Below, piece after piece: positions 1 through 12,526 of a stretch of DNA of 64,000 bases. The first letter of the stretch is position 1. Each line of letters begins with the position of its first letter. The notes under the pieces are model-generated. The model searched no databases and was not told where the DNA came from. It saw only the letters and a program-made list of their open reading frames with translations. The DNA is from Holacanthus passer. Taxonomy: Eukaryota > Chordata > Actinopteri > Pomacanthidae. Made by a program: the position numbers and the translations under genes. The stretch lies in assembly GCA_025331565.1 (NCBI GenBank), contig JAFREQ010000042.1, positions 186,001-250,000 on the forward strand. Direction: 5' to 3'.

Positions 1-609
1 ACTGAAGCATCTTTAGCTTGTCTGTTTCATGTTTGTCTCACACAGAGCTTTTCTATTGAACTGGTTTTATTTTAATAAAGTTTTATTCCATACAGACTCC
101 ATGAGGAAGCTTTATTTGAAAGTACAGGGGAACCGCATAAGACTGAGATCATCACAAAAACTAACCTTTTTTTTTTTTTATGTTTTTAATTGTTTTATTG
201 TTTTATTATTTATTGCTGGCTAATATTTGTACCCAGGCCCTCTTGGAAACCAGTGTTGATACTTTTGGATTATCCCAAAGAAATAAAACTTAAACTGAGC
301 TCATCAGTCCTTGAACCCCCTCATCTGAGTGCCAAATGATTCAAGCCTTGAAAAAACTCTTCCATCACACAAAGAACCTCTGTAAGTTTTAAGTCTACCA
401 ACTCAAAAATAAGGAGGCTTTATGTGTCCAGATGAGATACAGCAGCGTAAGCATTTGAGAACACTGTTTTTCCTTGGGACAGGCGTCCTTACAGTCCCAG
501 TGTGTCGCAGCGACTCTCCTCCTGACACTTTTATTCTTTGAGCTCATAAATTTGATCCTGGACAACCTGACTGACTGTTGTTCATGAAATTCTGTTGCTG
601 TTTGCTCAG

Positions 610-3381
610 CTGTCACAGGAGCAGAGGAAGAGGAGGAGGCGGAGTCTGGAGGCGGAGGTGAAGGAAAAGAAGGAGGAGCAGAGAAACAAAACTCCACCTG
701 TCCTCCACCTGCAGGGACAGAAAAAGAAGTCTTACACTCTGGTACTAACACACATTTCTGTAGAGTTGCTTCTGTTGTTAGTGCAGTACTACAGCCACCC
801 ACAGGGGGCGCTCTGAGGCATGAAACAAACTCATATTACTGCATCTGTAAAAATGACTCCCATTTTCAGCCCAGGGTCCTCATAAGTATAGAAGTCCAAA
901 TGTATGTGTTTGTGTGTGCAGGACTGTGTGAACGGAGCAAACTGTGTGAGGTTCGTCTGTCCACTGGTCAACATGATCAACTCAGCGACTCTGACCGTCA
1001 GAGCCAGACTGTGGAACTCCACCATGATCGAGGTACAAACATCATCACATTTTAATTCTACTTTAAACATTTCTCACCATCTCAGCAGCTCTGCTCAGCT
1101 TTTAGCCTCTTTGAGCTCATAGTTTTGGTTTTGCTGCACATTTCCTGTTTGGTTCAGTCTCAGTGTTTCTCACTGTTCACGAGCTGCTGAGCAGCAAACA
1201 GCCGACAGACTCAGTCTGAGAGCAGCTGGTGAACATGGTGGAGACTTTAGCAGCTGCAGAGACAGAGATTTCCCTCAGGAGCTGGAGGAGAACAAACACT
1301 GAGCGACAAGAGAGAGAATGACTGAGGTTCATCAGGTGACACAGACATGGCTCCAAATGAAGGATCATGTTGTTCTGTAGCTGCTGGATGTGGAAGTAGG
1401 TAGCAGTTAGCTGACATGTTAGCAAGAATCAGCTTCATGAGCTAATAATTTATCAGGGCTGTGTTTGGGTCTGTTTCTCTCTAGAGGCCAAAATTCCACT
1501 ATTTCTACTTCAAATCAGATCTTCTTGTTTTAGGACTACAGTGATGCGAGGAGTGTGTTGGTTCGAGGTCGGGCGACTCTGAAGCTGCAGACTGACAAAC
1601 CGACTATCAACATGGAGTCTCACAGCACAGAGGTACTAAACCGCTAAACTGCTGCTAGCCTCCCCTAGTGGCAGCGACGTTCATTACAGCCACAGTCTGA
1701 ACAAACAACACGACGACGTATTCTTACTAGTGATGAAAGAAATCATCATCTGTGTGTTTGTAGTTTCCTGTGTTGCCTCCTGAATCACACTGGTCTTCCT
1801 CTGCAGATTGAGGTCCACATTTATCCAGACCCTGGGCAGCAGGTGGACTCCAGCGCCCCCCTGTGGATCATTGTGGTGTCCATCCTGGCAGGAGTCTCAC
1901 TGCTGGCTCTGATCTGCCTGCTGCTCTGGAAGGTAAACTGAGTCCAGCACATGACATAAACTCAACGATGTGAACCGAAAACGTCTGTCATATCTCTGGT
2001 TGTAGTTTCAGGATCAACTATGGACCAAAATCCACACAGATCAATTTTATCTTTTGCCTTTTCATCACCATAAATCATACAGTTTAAAAGCCATCATCAC
2101 CTCCTGTAAATTGTCATTGTGTCGCCCCCGGCTGCTCAGTGTGGTTTCTTCAGGAGAGCCAGCACCAGAGAGCTGTACCAGGCGAAGACCCAGAGAGCCC
2201 ACATGAAGAGCCAGCCATCTGAGAATGAGAGGCTGGACAAGGAGCTCTGAGGTTGGCAGACTGCTGCCAGAGAGGCCTGCTGTAAGGACCAGCTGCTGAC
2301 TGTTACTGACTGTTTACTGTCTGTATGTCTGACTGTTTTCATCCTCAGCCCTCAGTCAGAGGGGGGGCTTCACTTTGATGAACTCCTTCACTTCCTTCCT
2401 TCTCTCCAGCTGTTCTGACTCTTCCTGCATCTGACCAATCAATAATTCCTCATTAACTCTTGTCCAGGCGCTTTTTGCTTGCTTGTTTTTACAAGCCCAG
2501 ATACTGCTCCACATTCACGAACACAGGCGAAGGACGATGTTCAGGACGGTTATTTTCCGACACCTTGCCACAAGCTTACTCTGATTGGATAGGATTTGGG
2601 GAACTACTGCCACCTAAAGGTCCGGCATGCTTATGAATGTGCTTAACAACGCACTTATGCGGTTAGGTGTGGATGAATTTTTTTCTAAAAACAAGGTGGT
2701 GTGTACGTAAGTTTTTTTCTAGACGGAGGGGGCAGGATATTCGGTTTTACAAAAACCCTGGTACGTGTGGACAAGGCCTTAGTTTAGCATATTAGCATGC
2801 TTAGCAATAAACACAAAGTCCAGCTGAAGCTCATATGAATGTCTTCAGTTCTGCAGGTGTTTGTTCATAAACCAAAGTATTGGACCCATTAAAATGTTGA
2901 CCTGATGGTGGCGCTAGATGAAAAGTCAGAGGATCAGAGTTATTCCAGTTCATCCTGAGAGGAGCATGAATGTCTGAACCACATTTCATCACCATACACC
3001 TGATAGTTCAGTGTGGATCACAGTGATGGACAGAGAGAACAAACTGCTGCGTCTCTGCTTCTTTATAAACTGACATTGAATTCAAATACACTTTAACTTC
3101 TTCTAAATATAAACTTCCTGTTTGCCTTCAACCTGCCGACTGTCTCGACTTCCTGTGTTTCACATATGAGGTTTCTGTGTTTTGTGTGTCTGCAGTGTGG
3201 TTTCTTTGTGCGTCGGAGGGCATGGCCGGCTGCAGCGCTCCACCAGGGGAGGATTATGGGTAAAGACAAGCAGCAGCAGTACACGAACTCTGATGGTTTC
3301 CTGATCCAAGACGACGTCTCCGCATCCAGCAACAGGAAGTCACCCAAACACTGGGTCACCTCCTGGACTGAGACACACTGA
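610..3381 (+). CDS. itga3: Integrin alpha-3, 3' part of gene (light chain, membrane span, two alternative tails)
   Basis: Laminin-binding integrin alpha subunit, a type I membrane protein that pairs with beta-1. The window holds only the last exons; the beta-propeller lies upstream, outside it. Exons seen: 610 (or 619)-741, 922-1032, 1534-1632, 1807-1932, then alternative ends 2140-2250 or 3196-3381. All junctions are phase 0 with GT/AG. The first exon carries a basic furin-type cleavage site (RKRRRR, then SLE), where the alpha chain is cut into heavy and light chains. Next come the VWNST-like motif ARLWNSTMIEDY and PTINMES, both typical of ITGA3. Exon 1807-1932 ends in a hydrophobic transmembrane helix (LWIIVVSILAGVSLLALICL). 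The membrane-proximal CGFF motif opens both tail exons. ITGA6 and ITGA7 share this layout, but the A-tail (MKSQPSENERL) fits ITGA3 best. Teleosts have a/b copies that cannot be told apart here. Confidence 0.9.
2140..2250 (+). other. itga3: itga3 alternative last exon, A-type cytoplasmic tail
   Basis: Thirty-six codons plus TGA stop (2248-2250), directly after a CAG acceptor. Starts CGFFRRASTRELYQAKTQ and contains MKSQPSENERL, closely matching the mammalian alpha-3A tail. The GFFRR membrane-proximal motif, which clasps the beta subunit and binds calreticulin, is intact. The acceptor phase (0) matches the upstream exon, so A and B tails are interchangeable ends of one protein. Confidence 0.88.
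3196..3381 (+). other. itga3: itga3 alternative last exon, B-type cytoplasmic tail
   Basis: Sixty-one codons plus stop after acceptor TGCAG at 3191-3195. Begins CGFFVRRRAW and ends SPKHWVTSWTETH. The KHWVTSW ending is the hallmark of the B variants of alpha-3/6/7. The motif is GFFVR rather than the usual GFFKR, and the centre (DKQQQYTNSDGFLIQDD) is unlike the mammalian B tail. Using this exon requires skipping the A exon at 2140-2250. Confidence 0.82.
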
Positions 3382-4901
3382 GAGACTGACGCTATCCATG
3401 GAAACAGATCCTGAACCGGACCAACAAAAACCGGACCAGACCTACACACTGCCATTTAATACCTGCAGGACTGTGTGTTAACCTTAACTCTTAACCTGTT
3501 TACATGTTTACCTGTTCATCATTCGGTTGAGTCTGTATTGAAATATGGAGATACAAGGTTTTCAGCTGACAGCAGAGTTTATTCTGATTTAAATATTTCT
3601 CTTTAAAACAACAGAGGGTGATTTGTGTGTATATGGAACATTTTCTTCATTATTTATCTGTATTTGGAATATTTTTTTGTATCTGGTCGATTTGCTGTGT
3701 GTGAAGTGCGTTTCCCAGCGTCCTCCAGGCCTCTGAGTGAGATCAGATATTAAGAAATTCATGTTGCTTTTTGGACAAATCAAGCAGGAAGTTGTTCCAG
3801 TAATAACATCCTGCATATTTCCTGATATGAGAAATGTGTTATTGTCAATTTCTCACACCAGGAGTCAGTGTAATGTTTTATTCAGAGGAAATTATTCCAC
3901 AACCTGTCTTCATATAAACCTGTTCTGTCAGTTTTGACCGTCACTGTTGGAAACTTTGGTGACAAACTAACTGGTGACAAACAATAATGTGGAAGCAGCT
4001 GCTCAGACAAAATGAACTGAAATCATTGGCTGCCTGAAAGGACATCAATTAACGATTAATTAATGATTTGGAAATTTTTCAGCAGGAAGTAAACAGGATT
4101 AGTTTGTAAAGGGCTAAATAATGAATACAAAGTGGTCTGTTTCATTAAGAGCCTAATATGGCAGCAACAATGTGTCAGTGTGTTCTGATGACGTTACTGT
4201 TTTAATGCTGCCTTCAAGGGCTCCGCTTAAACTCATAAGTAAAAACACTGTTGTTGCTTTTGGGTGCTGAAGGATCTTGTAACAAAAATAGTTTTTGTTA
4301 TTGGTTTTATCTTTATCTGACTGACTGTCAAAGTTTCTTTACAGACATCACATCAAACTGTTTTCTGCGTCATGTGTCCTTTTACCACCTTTTTTCATAA
4401 ATGTTTTTTATGAAATTGTGATATTTCTGACAGCAATTGAAAGCAGCATCTGTTTGTGTGTCTGTTTGTGTCAGTCTGTGGATGTGGTTTGGAATCACTG
4501 TGGTGAACTTCTTGTCAGTATGTTTCCTCTATGTCGATGATACTAAAGTATTTTGGATAGTTTACTGGTCTGTACTCAATCAGTCGTGATGTTTGTTTTA
4601 AACAAAGTGTTTAAAATCTGAACATACAGCTGGACGAGAATCTCTCTGCTCTTCTTAAACATTTTTATTATGATATGATTTATATTAAATCTGAGCAGAA
4701 ACAACCATTCACAAAACATTTTTATCTTCATTATGTTCATTTTGAAAAACAGAAAACGGACAGTTAACAGAAATAGAACCGACTGAATGAATCAATTAAA
4801 CATTAATATGAAGCTGTCTCAGTTAACCTTCCTGAAGATTCCCATAATGCACCACTGTTCACCCAGAAACAGCAGAGCCCTACCCACAATCTTCTGGGTG
4901 T
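3382..4901. other. itga3 3'UTR and itga3-rdm1 tail-to-tail intergenic region
   Basis: AT-rich sequence without supportable coding content. It should contain the 3'UTR of itga3 on the plus strand and of rdm1 on the minus strand, since the two genes converge. The short ORFs here have no splice context or recognisable motifs. Confidence 0.5.
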
Positions 4902-7900
4902 CTATGAAACAGTCAGATCCCACTCTTCATCATCATCCTCTTCCTCAGGAGGAAACTCACTCCAGGTAAACTCATTCACCTGAGAGACAGACAACATGAC
5001 TGAGAGTTAAATCTATCAACTTACATCTCTGTGACCGATACACACAGATTATTGGCTCCAATAATCACCATTTACACAGTTTATGTTTTCAACTATTGTT
5101 ATCTGATTGCTGATAAAATAAATGAATTTAAAACCGCTTTACTTTGAGCTCTCTGCCTGTGTTCTCTGGGTAAATAGTTGAGAAAGTGACGGCTTTAACG
5201 TCGGTCGGCCCTGAAAAATCCCTTTGCTGCAGTGACACACAGTTAACGGTTCAGACCAAGTCTTCACTGAAGTCTCTGCAGTTCGCGAGAACAGAAGCTG
5301 CCGAGAAACTGACAGGGACTCAAACTTCAAGACAAATTCAAGTTTCACTACTTTGATATATTTGTAGTTTATTTACTTTATCAAATTTAAGGAGCTATCT
5401 CATTTATTTCTGTGTATACATACATACATGTGTGTGTGTCTGTGTGTGTGTACAGATTCATTTTTTCATCTGTGCACGAACACAGTATTTTAGTTTGACA
5501 GTCGCACAGATAAACCGACGGCTGAGAACAGATGAGTTTACCTGGAGGACTCCTTCGGTCTGCTCAGGTAGGAACTGATCTGAGGTCTGTTTCACCTCCA
5601 CCATCACTTTACCATTACCTACAGAGACACACAGACAGGTCAACATTAGTGACAACTAATTATAAGATGAGATAATGCTTTATTGATCCCCAGAGGGGAA
5701 ATTCGGTGTTACAGCACCACAAGGACAGAAATAAGTCCAGATTAATAGAGAAATATGGAGAAAATAAATAATTAAAAGTGTATAAAATAAAAATAAGAAT
5801 ACAATAGAAACTCTACAAAATGTTGGACACACTGAAGGATCAGAGTCTCCTCAGGAAGAACCATCTGCTCTCTCCCTTCCTAAAGAGGGACTGTCTTTTT
5901 TATTGATTTGGACACCTGGATGAGTCCACCCTCTCCACTCTCTCTCTCCCTGGATGAGAACAGGGACAGGAGGCTTCCTGTTCCTCTGGTAGTCCACCAC
6001 CATGAATGAAGCCATGTGATGAAGCTCTCTAGCTAGACTCCTCCTCGCTGTCTTCACTGATAGATCCAACAGCAGAGGAGTCGGCCAAGAACTTTGAAGG
6101 AGGTTAAAGTAAAATCTTACTTTAACCTCCTTGTGGTTAAAGTAAGATAACCACAAGGAGGTATAAAGAGACCGAAGAGGACTGGTGCCAGCAAAGTCAA
6201 AGAGCATGACTCTCACAGTGTTTCACTGCTTCTCCAGGTGTGAGATCCTTGTGGGTCCATGACATGGAAACACCCCTGGAGGGTCTCAACTACATCCTCA
6301 GACTAGACCTTAACAGTCCTTGTGCTGGTCACCTATTGCTTCACCAGTGGCTTGTAGGTGTATAACACACTGATCATTTTAACAGGTCTGAAATCATTTC
6401 ACTGCTACGTCTGTATGTGTACACGCTAACACCAACAGCAGCAGTAACAGTAGTAATGGTAGTTACAGTATAACTACCTAGTAACATGAGTAGTACTGTG
6501 GTGAAAGCCTGAACCAGAGCTTTCTCTCTCGCCAGCCTCTGTAGTTTACAACGTTTCTGGAGCAGAACATCTGGAGCTGCAGAGACAGACAATAAATAAC
6601 TTGTCAATGTAAATCTGCCTTTGTTATAAATACACATGTTATCATATATAGAGACTCTGAGCTGACTGTGTTTGTACCAGACTGATTCACATGTTATTTT
6701 ATTTATTTATGTTCACTGTTCACTGTTAATAATTAATAATTCTGCTCCTTTATTATCAGTTGGTATCAGAATCTTCATTATTTGCTTTGTTTTTCTTTGT
6801 CCACTTTTTTGATATGTTTTGGTAAAACAAATGTTTTAACATGTTCTGACCAAAAAAGCAAACTGAAAGGGGAAAAAGAATTTGGTATTTAGTGGAAATA
6901 AAAGAATAAATTATAAATATATAAATATAACAGATCTTTACAATTTTCGAGGTACTTGGACTTTACATATGATAACAAACTTTGAAATACACAAAACATA
7001 GAACACAAGACCTGATTTCAAAAAAAAAAAAAGATTGTACAAACCCAATTCCAAAAAAGTTGGGACGCTGTGTAAAAATGTTGATAAAAACAGATTTTGA
7101 TGGTTTACGAATCATTTAAACCCTATATTTTACACAGCATCCTAACATTTTTGGAATTGGGGTTCCTCAGGTCGGCACATCCACAGCTGTGGGGCTCTAA
7201 TCGAAAACATCCGGGGTCCTTTGGAACGAGGCGTCTGCGGAATAGTTGGGAGAGTCCGACCTGAGGACTCACAGGGCACCAGTAAATCCAAGATTTAGGT
7301 GGGAGCAAGGCCATGCAGGGCTTTTACAACTTTTAAAATCATGTCTATGCAAGGATGGGGTGATGATCTTGTCTCTTAGAGTTTGTTAAAAGTCTGGCAG
7401 CCGAGGTTTGAAAGCGCTGGAGACAGGAGAATACAGGGAATTAAAATAATCCAGACATGAAAAGTTAAAGCACTGATGGATTTTTCTAGGTAAAGAAAAA
7501 TATTATCTTTTGCAATGGTCCTGAGTTGGAGAAAGCAAGATTGTACCATGGTGATCAGTATGTCAAAACAAAGCTCCGAGTCAAAGATCAGACTCTGCTT
7601 GACGTTCCCAAGATCATACTTGAGTATTTCGATTTTATACTACTTCATACTGGTTTCACACTACATATATTTAATAATTTTAGCTACTTTGTGGATTCAT
7701 ATTATTAATACAAAATATAATTGACTAATACATGTTGACAGATAATTATAGTTTACTGGAAGAAGCGAGTCAAAATCAAGCTCCACCTTTCGCAGCTGCA
7801 ACATCAAAGTGGTGAACGCCTTAATACGTCATTATATTCAGTAATATAATACAGTACATATTACTCTGAAATGGGCCATTCTGCATAATGAGTAATTTTT

Positions 7901-10900
7901 ACTTGAGTAACATTTTGAATGCAGGAATTTTACTTGTACAAGCCCGATTGGGACGCTGTGTAAAACCTAAATATGATTTAGGCCCTGATTTTTGTAAATA
8001 CCTGCTATTCTGAATTTGATAGCAGCAACATGTTGGGACAGGAGCAACAAGTGCTACTACATTGTTGCATTAATACTTGCACTTAAGTAAAAAGATCTGA
8101 GTACTTCTTCCACCACTGAGCTGTTGTGTTCCTAATTGAACTAAATGAGTGTAAGAGGTAATATGGAGTACAACATATCTGACCTGAAACTTGATAAATG
8201 CCGTTTACGAATGATTCAGTCTGGAGGCTTTTAAATTATATTTCACTAAAATAACCCAAAATACCTCAAACTATGAAATGTTACGCAAATAGTTAGTTTA
8301 GCATAATGAGTATTTCCCTCTCATTATAACCTGTATGAATACTACAAACTGAAACGCACAGATTTCTTCATGTTTGCAAGCAGAAATGAAACAAATATAT
8401 TGACAAAGATTCATCTTTGAGCCACTCAAACTGTAGTTTTTGGAAGCTCTGCTAGCTTGTGATGCTACAGTGAACTCCTTTTACATAACTGAGGACAGAT
8501 TTATGGATAACTAAAATCTTTAAACTAGTTACTGAGACGTGAGGAAGGACTTTACTTTGAAACTTAGTGAAGGATGTATGAAGAGCTGTCTCACCTGTGC
8601 AGGTGAAGCTGTCCTCCACCACAGCTGCTGCTCTCGTCGTCTGTCTGTGATGAGGGAAGGAGAGCTGCAGCAGACAGCCAAACCTCAGCCTCCTCCATCT
8701 GCCTCCACCCTCCTCACCCTCCTCTTCTTCGTTTGTAAGCTCCTTCAGCTGAGGAGGATGGACACAGACAGGAAGTCACCCGCTCTCAAACTAACTCCCC
8801 TGAATGTAAAGAAGTAAACTAATGACATTTGTGTTTCTCACTGTGATGATGTCAGAGGTCCAGCCATTGAATCCCAGGCAGTGATTGGCCAGTTCCAGAC
8901 AGCGGGCGTGGCTCAGAGGTCTGCTGTTGTCAGACAGGAAGTAAGGAGTCTGTTTGGAGCTCAGTCTCACCTGAACACACACACAGTTACAGGTAAACCA
9001 GTGACAGCAACAACAATAAAGGAAAAAAAACAGAACCCTCCGGTCAAATCAAATTAGATTAGATTAGATGGATGAAGAAATGTGTTATAAATTGTTTGCA
9101 ATATCTTGAAAAGTTTTGCACCAACAGTTTGGTGATGACCGCCTCGGTACTGCGCTCTCTCGTACTTTTTGTGTTTTCTCCTGCCCCTCTCTGGTCACCT
9201 ACACCAGAGAGGAACTCTTAAACATAGGACAGTTGGTCAAACTTTTTCCCCGGTTTTCATTGAACTGGACACTTTTTCTGAACTTTTTGTGGGAGCAGCA
9301 GCGGCTCTCTACGGGATGCGCCGGAGACGCAGACAAGGGAAGCGAGCGGGAGCTGAGACAGCAGGGACCGCGGACTGTGCTCCCGCCAATACACCTGGCC
9401 AACGTGCGCTCTCTGGCCAGCAAGATGGATGAACTGCTGCTTCTCAACAGAACAACGCGGACTTTTACAGATCTGCTGCCCTGTGCTTTACTGAAACCTG
9501 GCTCGGTGAATGCATCCCAGATAGCGCACTCCATCCGCCTGGTTTCCAGCTCCTCCGCGGAGATCGCACGGAGCTATCAGGGAAAACGAGGGGCAGCGGA
9601 CTCTGTTTCTATCTAAATGAAGGTTGGTGCACAGATGTCACAGTGTTGAAGAAATCATGCAGTCCTCACTCAGAAACTCTCTTCATAAACTGCAAACCTT
9701 TTTATTCACCGCGGGAGTTTTCCTTGTTTATTCTGGTTGCTGTTTACATCCCACCTCAGGCCTCAGTGAGGCGCTACAACACCCGGTTGACCAGATAACT
9801 AACGTGGAGCTAAAACATCCAGAGTCAGTCATGCTATACAACTTTAAAAGATCGCTCCGTTCCCCCGGGCAGCTTTGGGACTCTCTGATCACTGTCTGGT
9901 TCATCTCATCCCGACCTACAGGCAGAAACTAGAATCTGCTAAGCCTGTGGTCAAGTCTGTGAGGAAATGGACCGACGAGGCAAAGCTGGAGCTACAGGCC
10001 TGCTTTGACTGCACCGATTGGAGTGTTTTTGAAACTGCAGCTACAGACCTGGATGACCTCACCGACACTGTGACATCTTACGTCAGCTTTTGTGAGGACA
10101 TGTGTGCCAAACAAAACCTTCTGCACATACAACAACAACAAAGCCTGGTTTACTGCAGAGCTCAGGCAGCTTCGTCGGGCCAAGGAGGAGACCTACAGAG
10201 GTGGGGACAGGATCCTATACAACCAGGCCAGGAACACACTGACAAAGGAGATCAGATTAGCAAAGAGGAGCTACACTGAAAAGCTGCGAAATGACCCAGC
10301 GTCGGTGTGGAGGGGTCTGAGAGACATTACCAACTACACTGATGTTCTGTCCTGTCAGCCTGCTAGGGAACATCTGTTTAGGCCAAGTTTATGATCATAA
10401 ATCACTGATCACAAGAATAAAAGATCGTTTGTTTAAAGTGACCATTAGAGGTGAGCTCTTCTGCAGGTTTCATCCTGAGACTGAGGCAAAGATCAGGTTT
10501 GTAAACAACTTGAGAGAGACAACCCAACGTGAGCTGACGAGAACGGTCCGACACAAACACTGTGACGCAGGAAGTTGTTTTTAGTCAAACCACATAAACT
10601 ACAGCTGTATGAACCAAAGCATTATCACTTCCTCTTTCAGTGCTCACCTTCTCAACAGGCTCGTGTGACAATAATTTGATTTACATGAAATTTTCATGGT
10701 GTGGTCTACACTTGATATAATGGAACACAACGTATAATTATTGGGTGTTCACTAGCACCACTTATTGGACACAGGAAGTGACATCAAAGTCCTTCAGTCA
10801 GTGTCCTAAATACATTGAAAAATTTAGAGCCAATTCAGTGTCAACTGTTCAGTGCCTCGTAATGCTTCCTGCTCATCGCTGCACGCAGCTTTAATCACAT

Positions 10901-11401
10901 TACAGTTTTAGTTTGAATTCAACAGTAACACCGAGCTGTCCTGATAAACTGCAGTAGAAGAAGACCAGGGGTTGAAAGCCTGTGAGGTGAGTACCTTGAG
11001 CGGAGAGCTCTGGAACAGGGAGCGTCCATCAGTCTGCTGTTGTGCTTTTGAGGCCTGAGCGGCAGAGTAGAACTTGATGAGGGCGTAGAACCCAGGTTGG
11101 TTGAGCGGAGCGTTCGGACACACCTTCAGCAGGTAGAGAGGGCCAAAGGACGAGAAGACACTGTGCAACCTGTCCTGAAGCACAACACACACAACTGTTA
11201 CTGCCTGAGTTTGGCAATGACATCCTACCTGCACATGATGTCAAATTGTAGTTCCTGACTAAAAAAATACAGAGGTTTTATATCCCCAGGTGGACTCACA
11301 TAGATCTGACCCTCAGTATGAGATGGCTGGATGTCCCACACAAACAGAGTCTTATTGTTCTCCATAGGAACCTGAAACTCCAGGATGTCCACCTCCATCA
11401 T
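4902..11401 (-). CDS. rdm1: RAD52 motif-containing protein 1
   Basis: Nuclear DNA- and RNA-binding protein linked to the DNA damage response. Seven coding exons on the minus strand: 11401-11300 (ATG at 11401-11399), 11174-10995, 8970-8842, 8748-8595, 6576-6478, 5618-5542 and 4979-4902 (TAG at 4904-4902). They sum to 819 nt, 272 residues plus stop, and every phase agrees. Residues about 15-95 form the RRM-like domain (KTLFVWDIQP, then GPLYLLKVCPNA and GFYALIKFYSAAQA). The RAD52 motif follows (CLELANHCLGFNGW), then an acidic linker, a helical segment (LAREKALVQAFTTVL) and an acidic, tryptophan-containing C-terminus. Length fits the human protein (284 residues). A second ATG directly follows the first. 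The introns, about 0.1-2.2 kb, hold several mobile-element remnants. The gene converges on itga3 and diverges from the interferon gene. Confidence 0.95.
5660..6240 (-). mobile_element. Degenerate non-LTR retrotransposon (LINE) 3' fragment in rdm1 intron
   Basis: Read on the minus strand, the segment gives broken reverse-transcriptase C-terminal motifs of fish L2/Rex-like LINEs: VVDYQRNRKPPVPVLIQG, then an FLRRL-like motif across stops and frame changes. It ends near 5672-5705 in the tail motif, which reads on the plus strand as TTTATTGATCCCCAGAGGGG. No intact ORF. The family name is inferred; only the RT motifs and the tail are visible. Confidence 0.65.
6097..6162. repeat. Two overlapping palindromes (alternative hairpins)
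   Basis: Perfect 16-bp inverted repeat 6097-6112 / 6117-6132 with a 4-nt loop. It overlaps a perfect 15-bp inverted repeat 6125-6139 / 6148-6162 with an 8-nt loop. The arm CCTCCTT (6126-6132) belongs to both, so the two hairpins exclude each other. Lies inside the LINE fragment in an rdm1 intron. Confidence 0.85.
7040..7166. mobile_element. Small inverted-repeat element (MITE-like) in rdm1 intron
   Basis: About 125 bp flanked by imperfect inverted repeats of about 35 bp at 7041-7075 and 7131-7165. The left one begins AAACCCAATTCCAAAAAAGT; the right one is its diverged reverse complement. No coding capacity. A related fragment (GGGACGCTGTGTAAAACC) occurs near 7950, suggesting an interspersed family. 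The superfamily cannot be assigned by eye. Confidence 0.65.
7165..7490. repeat. Degenerate interspersed repeat
   Basis: The sequence resembles the non-coding part of a common fish repeat (GCAGGGCTTTTACAACTTTT, later a CTGGCAGCCGAGG-like stretch). An 11-bp inverted repeat CCTCAGGTCGG (7165-7175) / CCGACCTGAGG (7256-7266) brackets its first 100 bp. No ORF. Assignment is from memory of similar fish repeats only. Confidence 0.35.
9150..10330 (+). mobile_element. Broken LINE fragment (endonuclease region) in rdm1 intron
   Basis: Plus-strand pieces in shifting frames resemble the endonuclease and linker of a fish L2/CR1-like LINE. NVRSLASKMDELLLLNRT is at about 9400. A variant of the VYIPPQAS-type motif (LHPTSGLSEALQHPVDQIT) is at about 9750. 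NKAWFTAELRQLRRAKEETY and RLAKRSYTEKLRNDPASVW lie at 10137-10310. Frames are interrupted and the catalytic RT palm is absent, so the copy is dead. It sits antisense in the rdm1 intron between the exons at 8970 and 10995. Confidence 0.8.
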
Positions 11402-11457
11402 ACCTGCAGAAGAAAGACAGACGTCTTGTCTTTTCAGCCTGCACCAACAACAAAACA

Positions 11458-11706
11458 TGTAACCATCCGGTCGTGGCAGATGGCTGTCTGTCCATCACTG
11501 AGCTCGGTTCTGTTCCGAGGTTTCTGCCTGTTAAAAGGAAGATTTTCCTCGCTGCTGTCGCCAAGTGCTGCTCATGATAGGAACTGCTGGGTCTCTATGA
11601 ATAATATCATGAAGAGTTTGGTCTAGACCTGCTCTGTGTGTAAAGTGCCTTGAGATGACTTGTGTTGTGATTTGGCGCTGTACAAATAAAACTGAAGTTA
11701 AATTGA
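11458..11706 (+). repeat. Interspersed fish repeat with AATAAA-type tail
   Basis: About 250 bp ending in AAGTGCCTTGAGATGACTTG and a CTGTACAAATAAAACTGAA tail. Diverged copies of the same 3' part appear at about 39085-39155 and, more weakly, at 20470-20520. The shared end argues for a SINE/LINE 3' tail family. It lies in the rdm1 intron between the first coding exon and the 5'UTR exon. Confidence 0.6.
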
Positions 11707-12526
11707 ATGTAGGTTTACCAGGAGTGCTGACAGACAGGTAAATCCATAAAACATAACAATTAAAAAAATAAATACTTTCTAAAAAAATAAATAAATAGAT
11801 AAATTCATAACTACAACACGTATAGTAACATGCAGAGTTCAGCCTGCAAAGCAGACAGGAACCAGATCCAAAGAAAACACGGTCATTTTATTTTCAGTTG
11901 CAGTTTTTCACTGCAGATCAGCACAAACAACGTGGGCAACTCATTTCTCGCCGACATCCATTCTGGAAGACAAGAATCCGGTCATTTAACATGTCACCCC
12001 TCGTGTGTTTTCTGGAGACAGACTCATAAACCTGAACCCTGGCAGGACTCTTCACAGAGGAGTCCATCAGTGAACATAAAACAACAGGACGCTCACACAC
12101 CATCAGACACTTCAGACTGATTCCTCTGACAGTGACCCTTCCTTCTAACAGCTGGTGGACAAACTGAAACCATTGCTATTTAAGAGGAGCCACTGAATGT
12201 TCTCAATTAATTCATTAAGGCACCACAGGAGATCTTGACCTGAACAGATTAACAGGTATGATGTTATTTAACCAAACTGAGTCTGGTGCATTTTGTAAAC
12301 AAAGACTCACGTGACGTCACACAAACTGTCCCGTCGCACAATGGCTCGTTATTAAAATGGCGGATTTGTGAATGGAGTTTGGCAGGACGTTCTCTCCGTC
12401 CTGCGCAGAACATGAATTAAAGGTTCTCGCCGGCTGAAATTAAGGCAACAGATGAAGCTCGGTCTTCTGTCCGTTAACCGTCCGCTGTTTGAGTCTCCGC
12501 TTGTTTTTAAAGTTGATTTTACTCAC

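Noticed and set aside
8595..8748. Apparent one-base frameshift in rdm1 exon 4
   Set aside because: It arose from a counting error; on recount the exon is 154 nt and the whole coding sequence is in frame.
10342..10584. 80-codon ORF after the LINE fragment
   Set aside because: No recognisable motif; likely intronic noise in rdm1.
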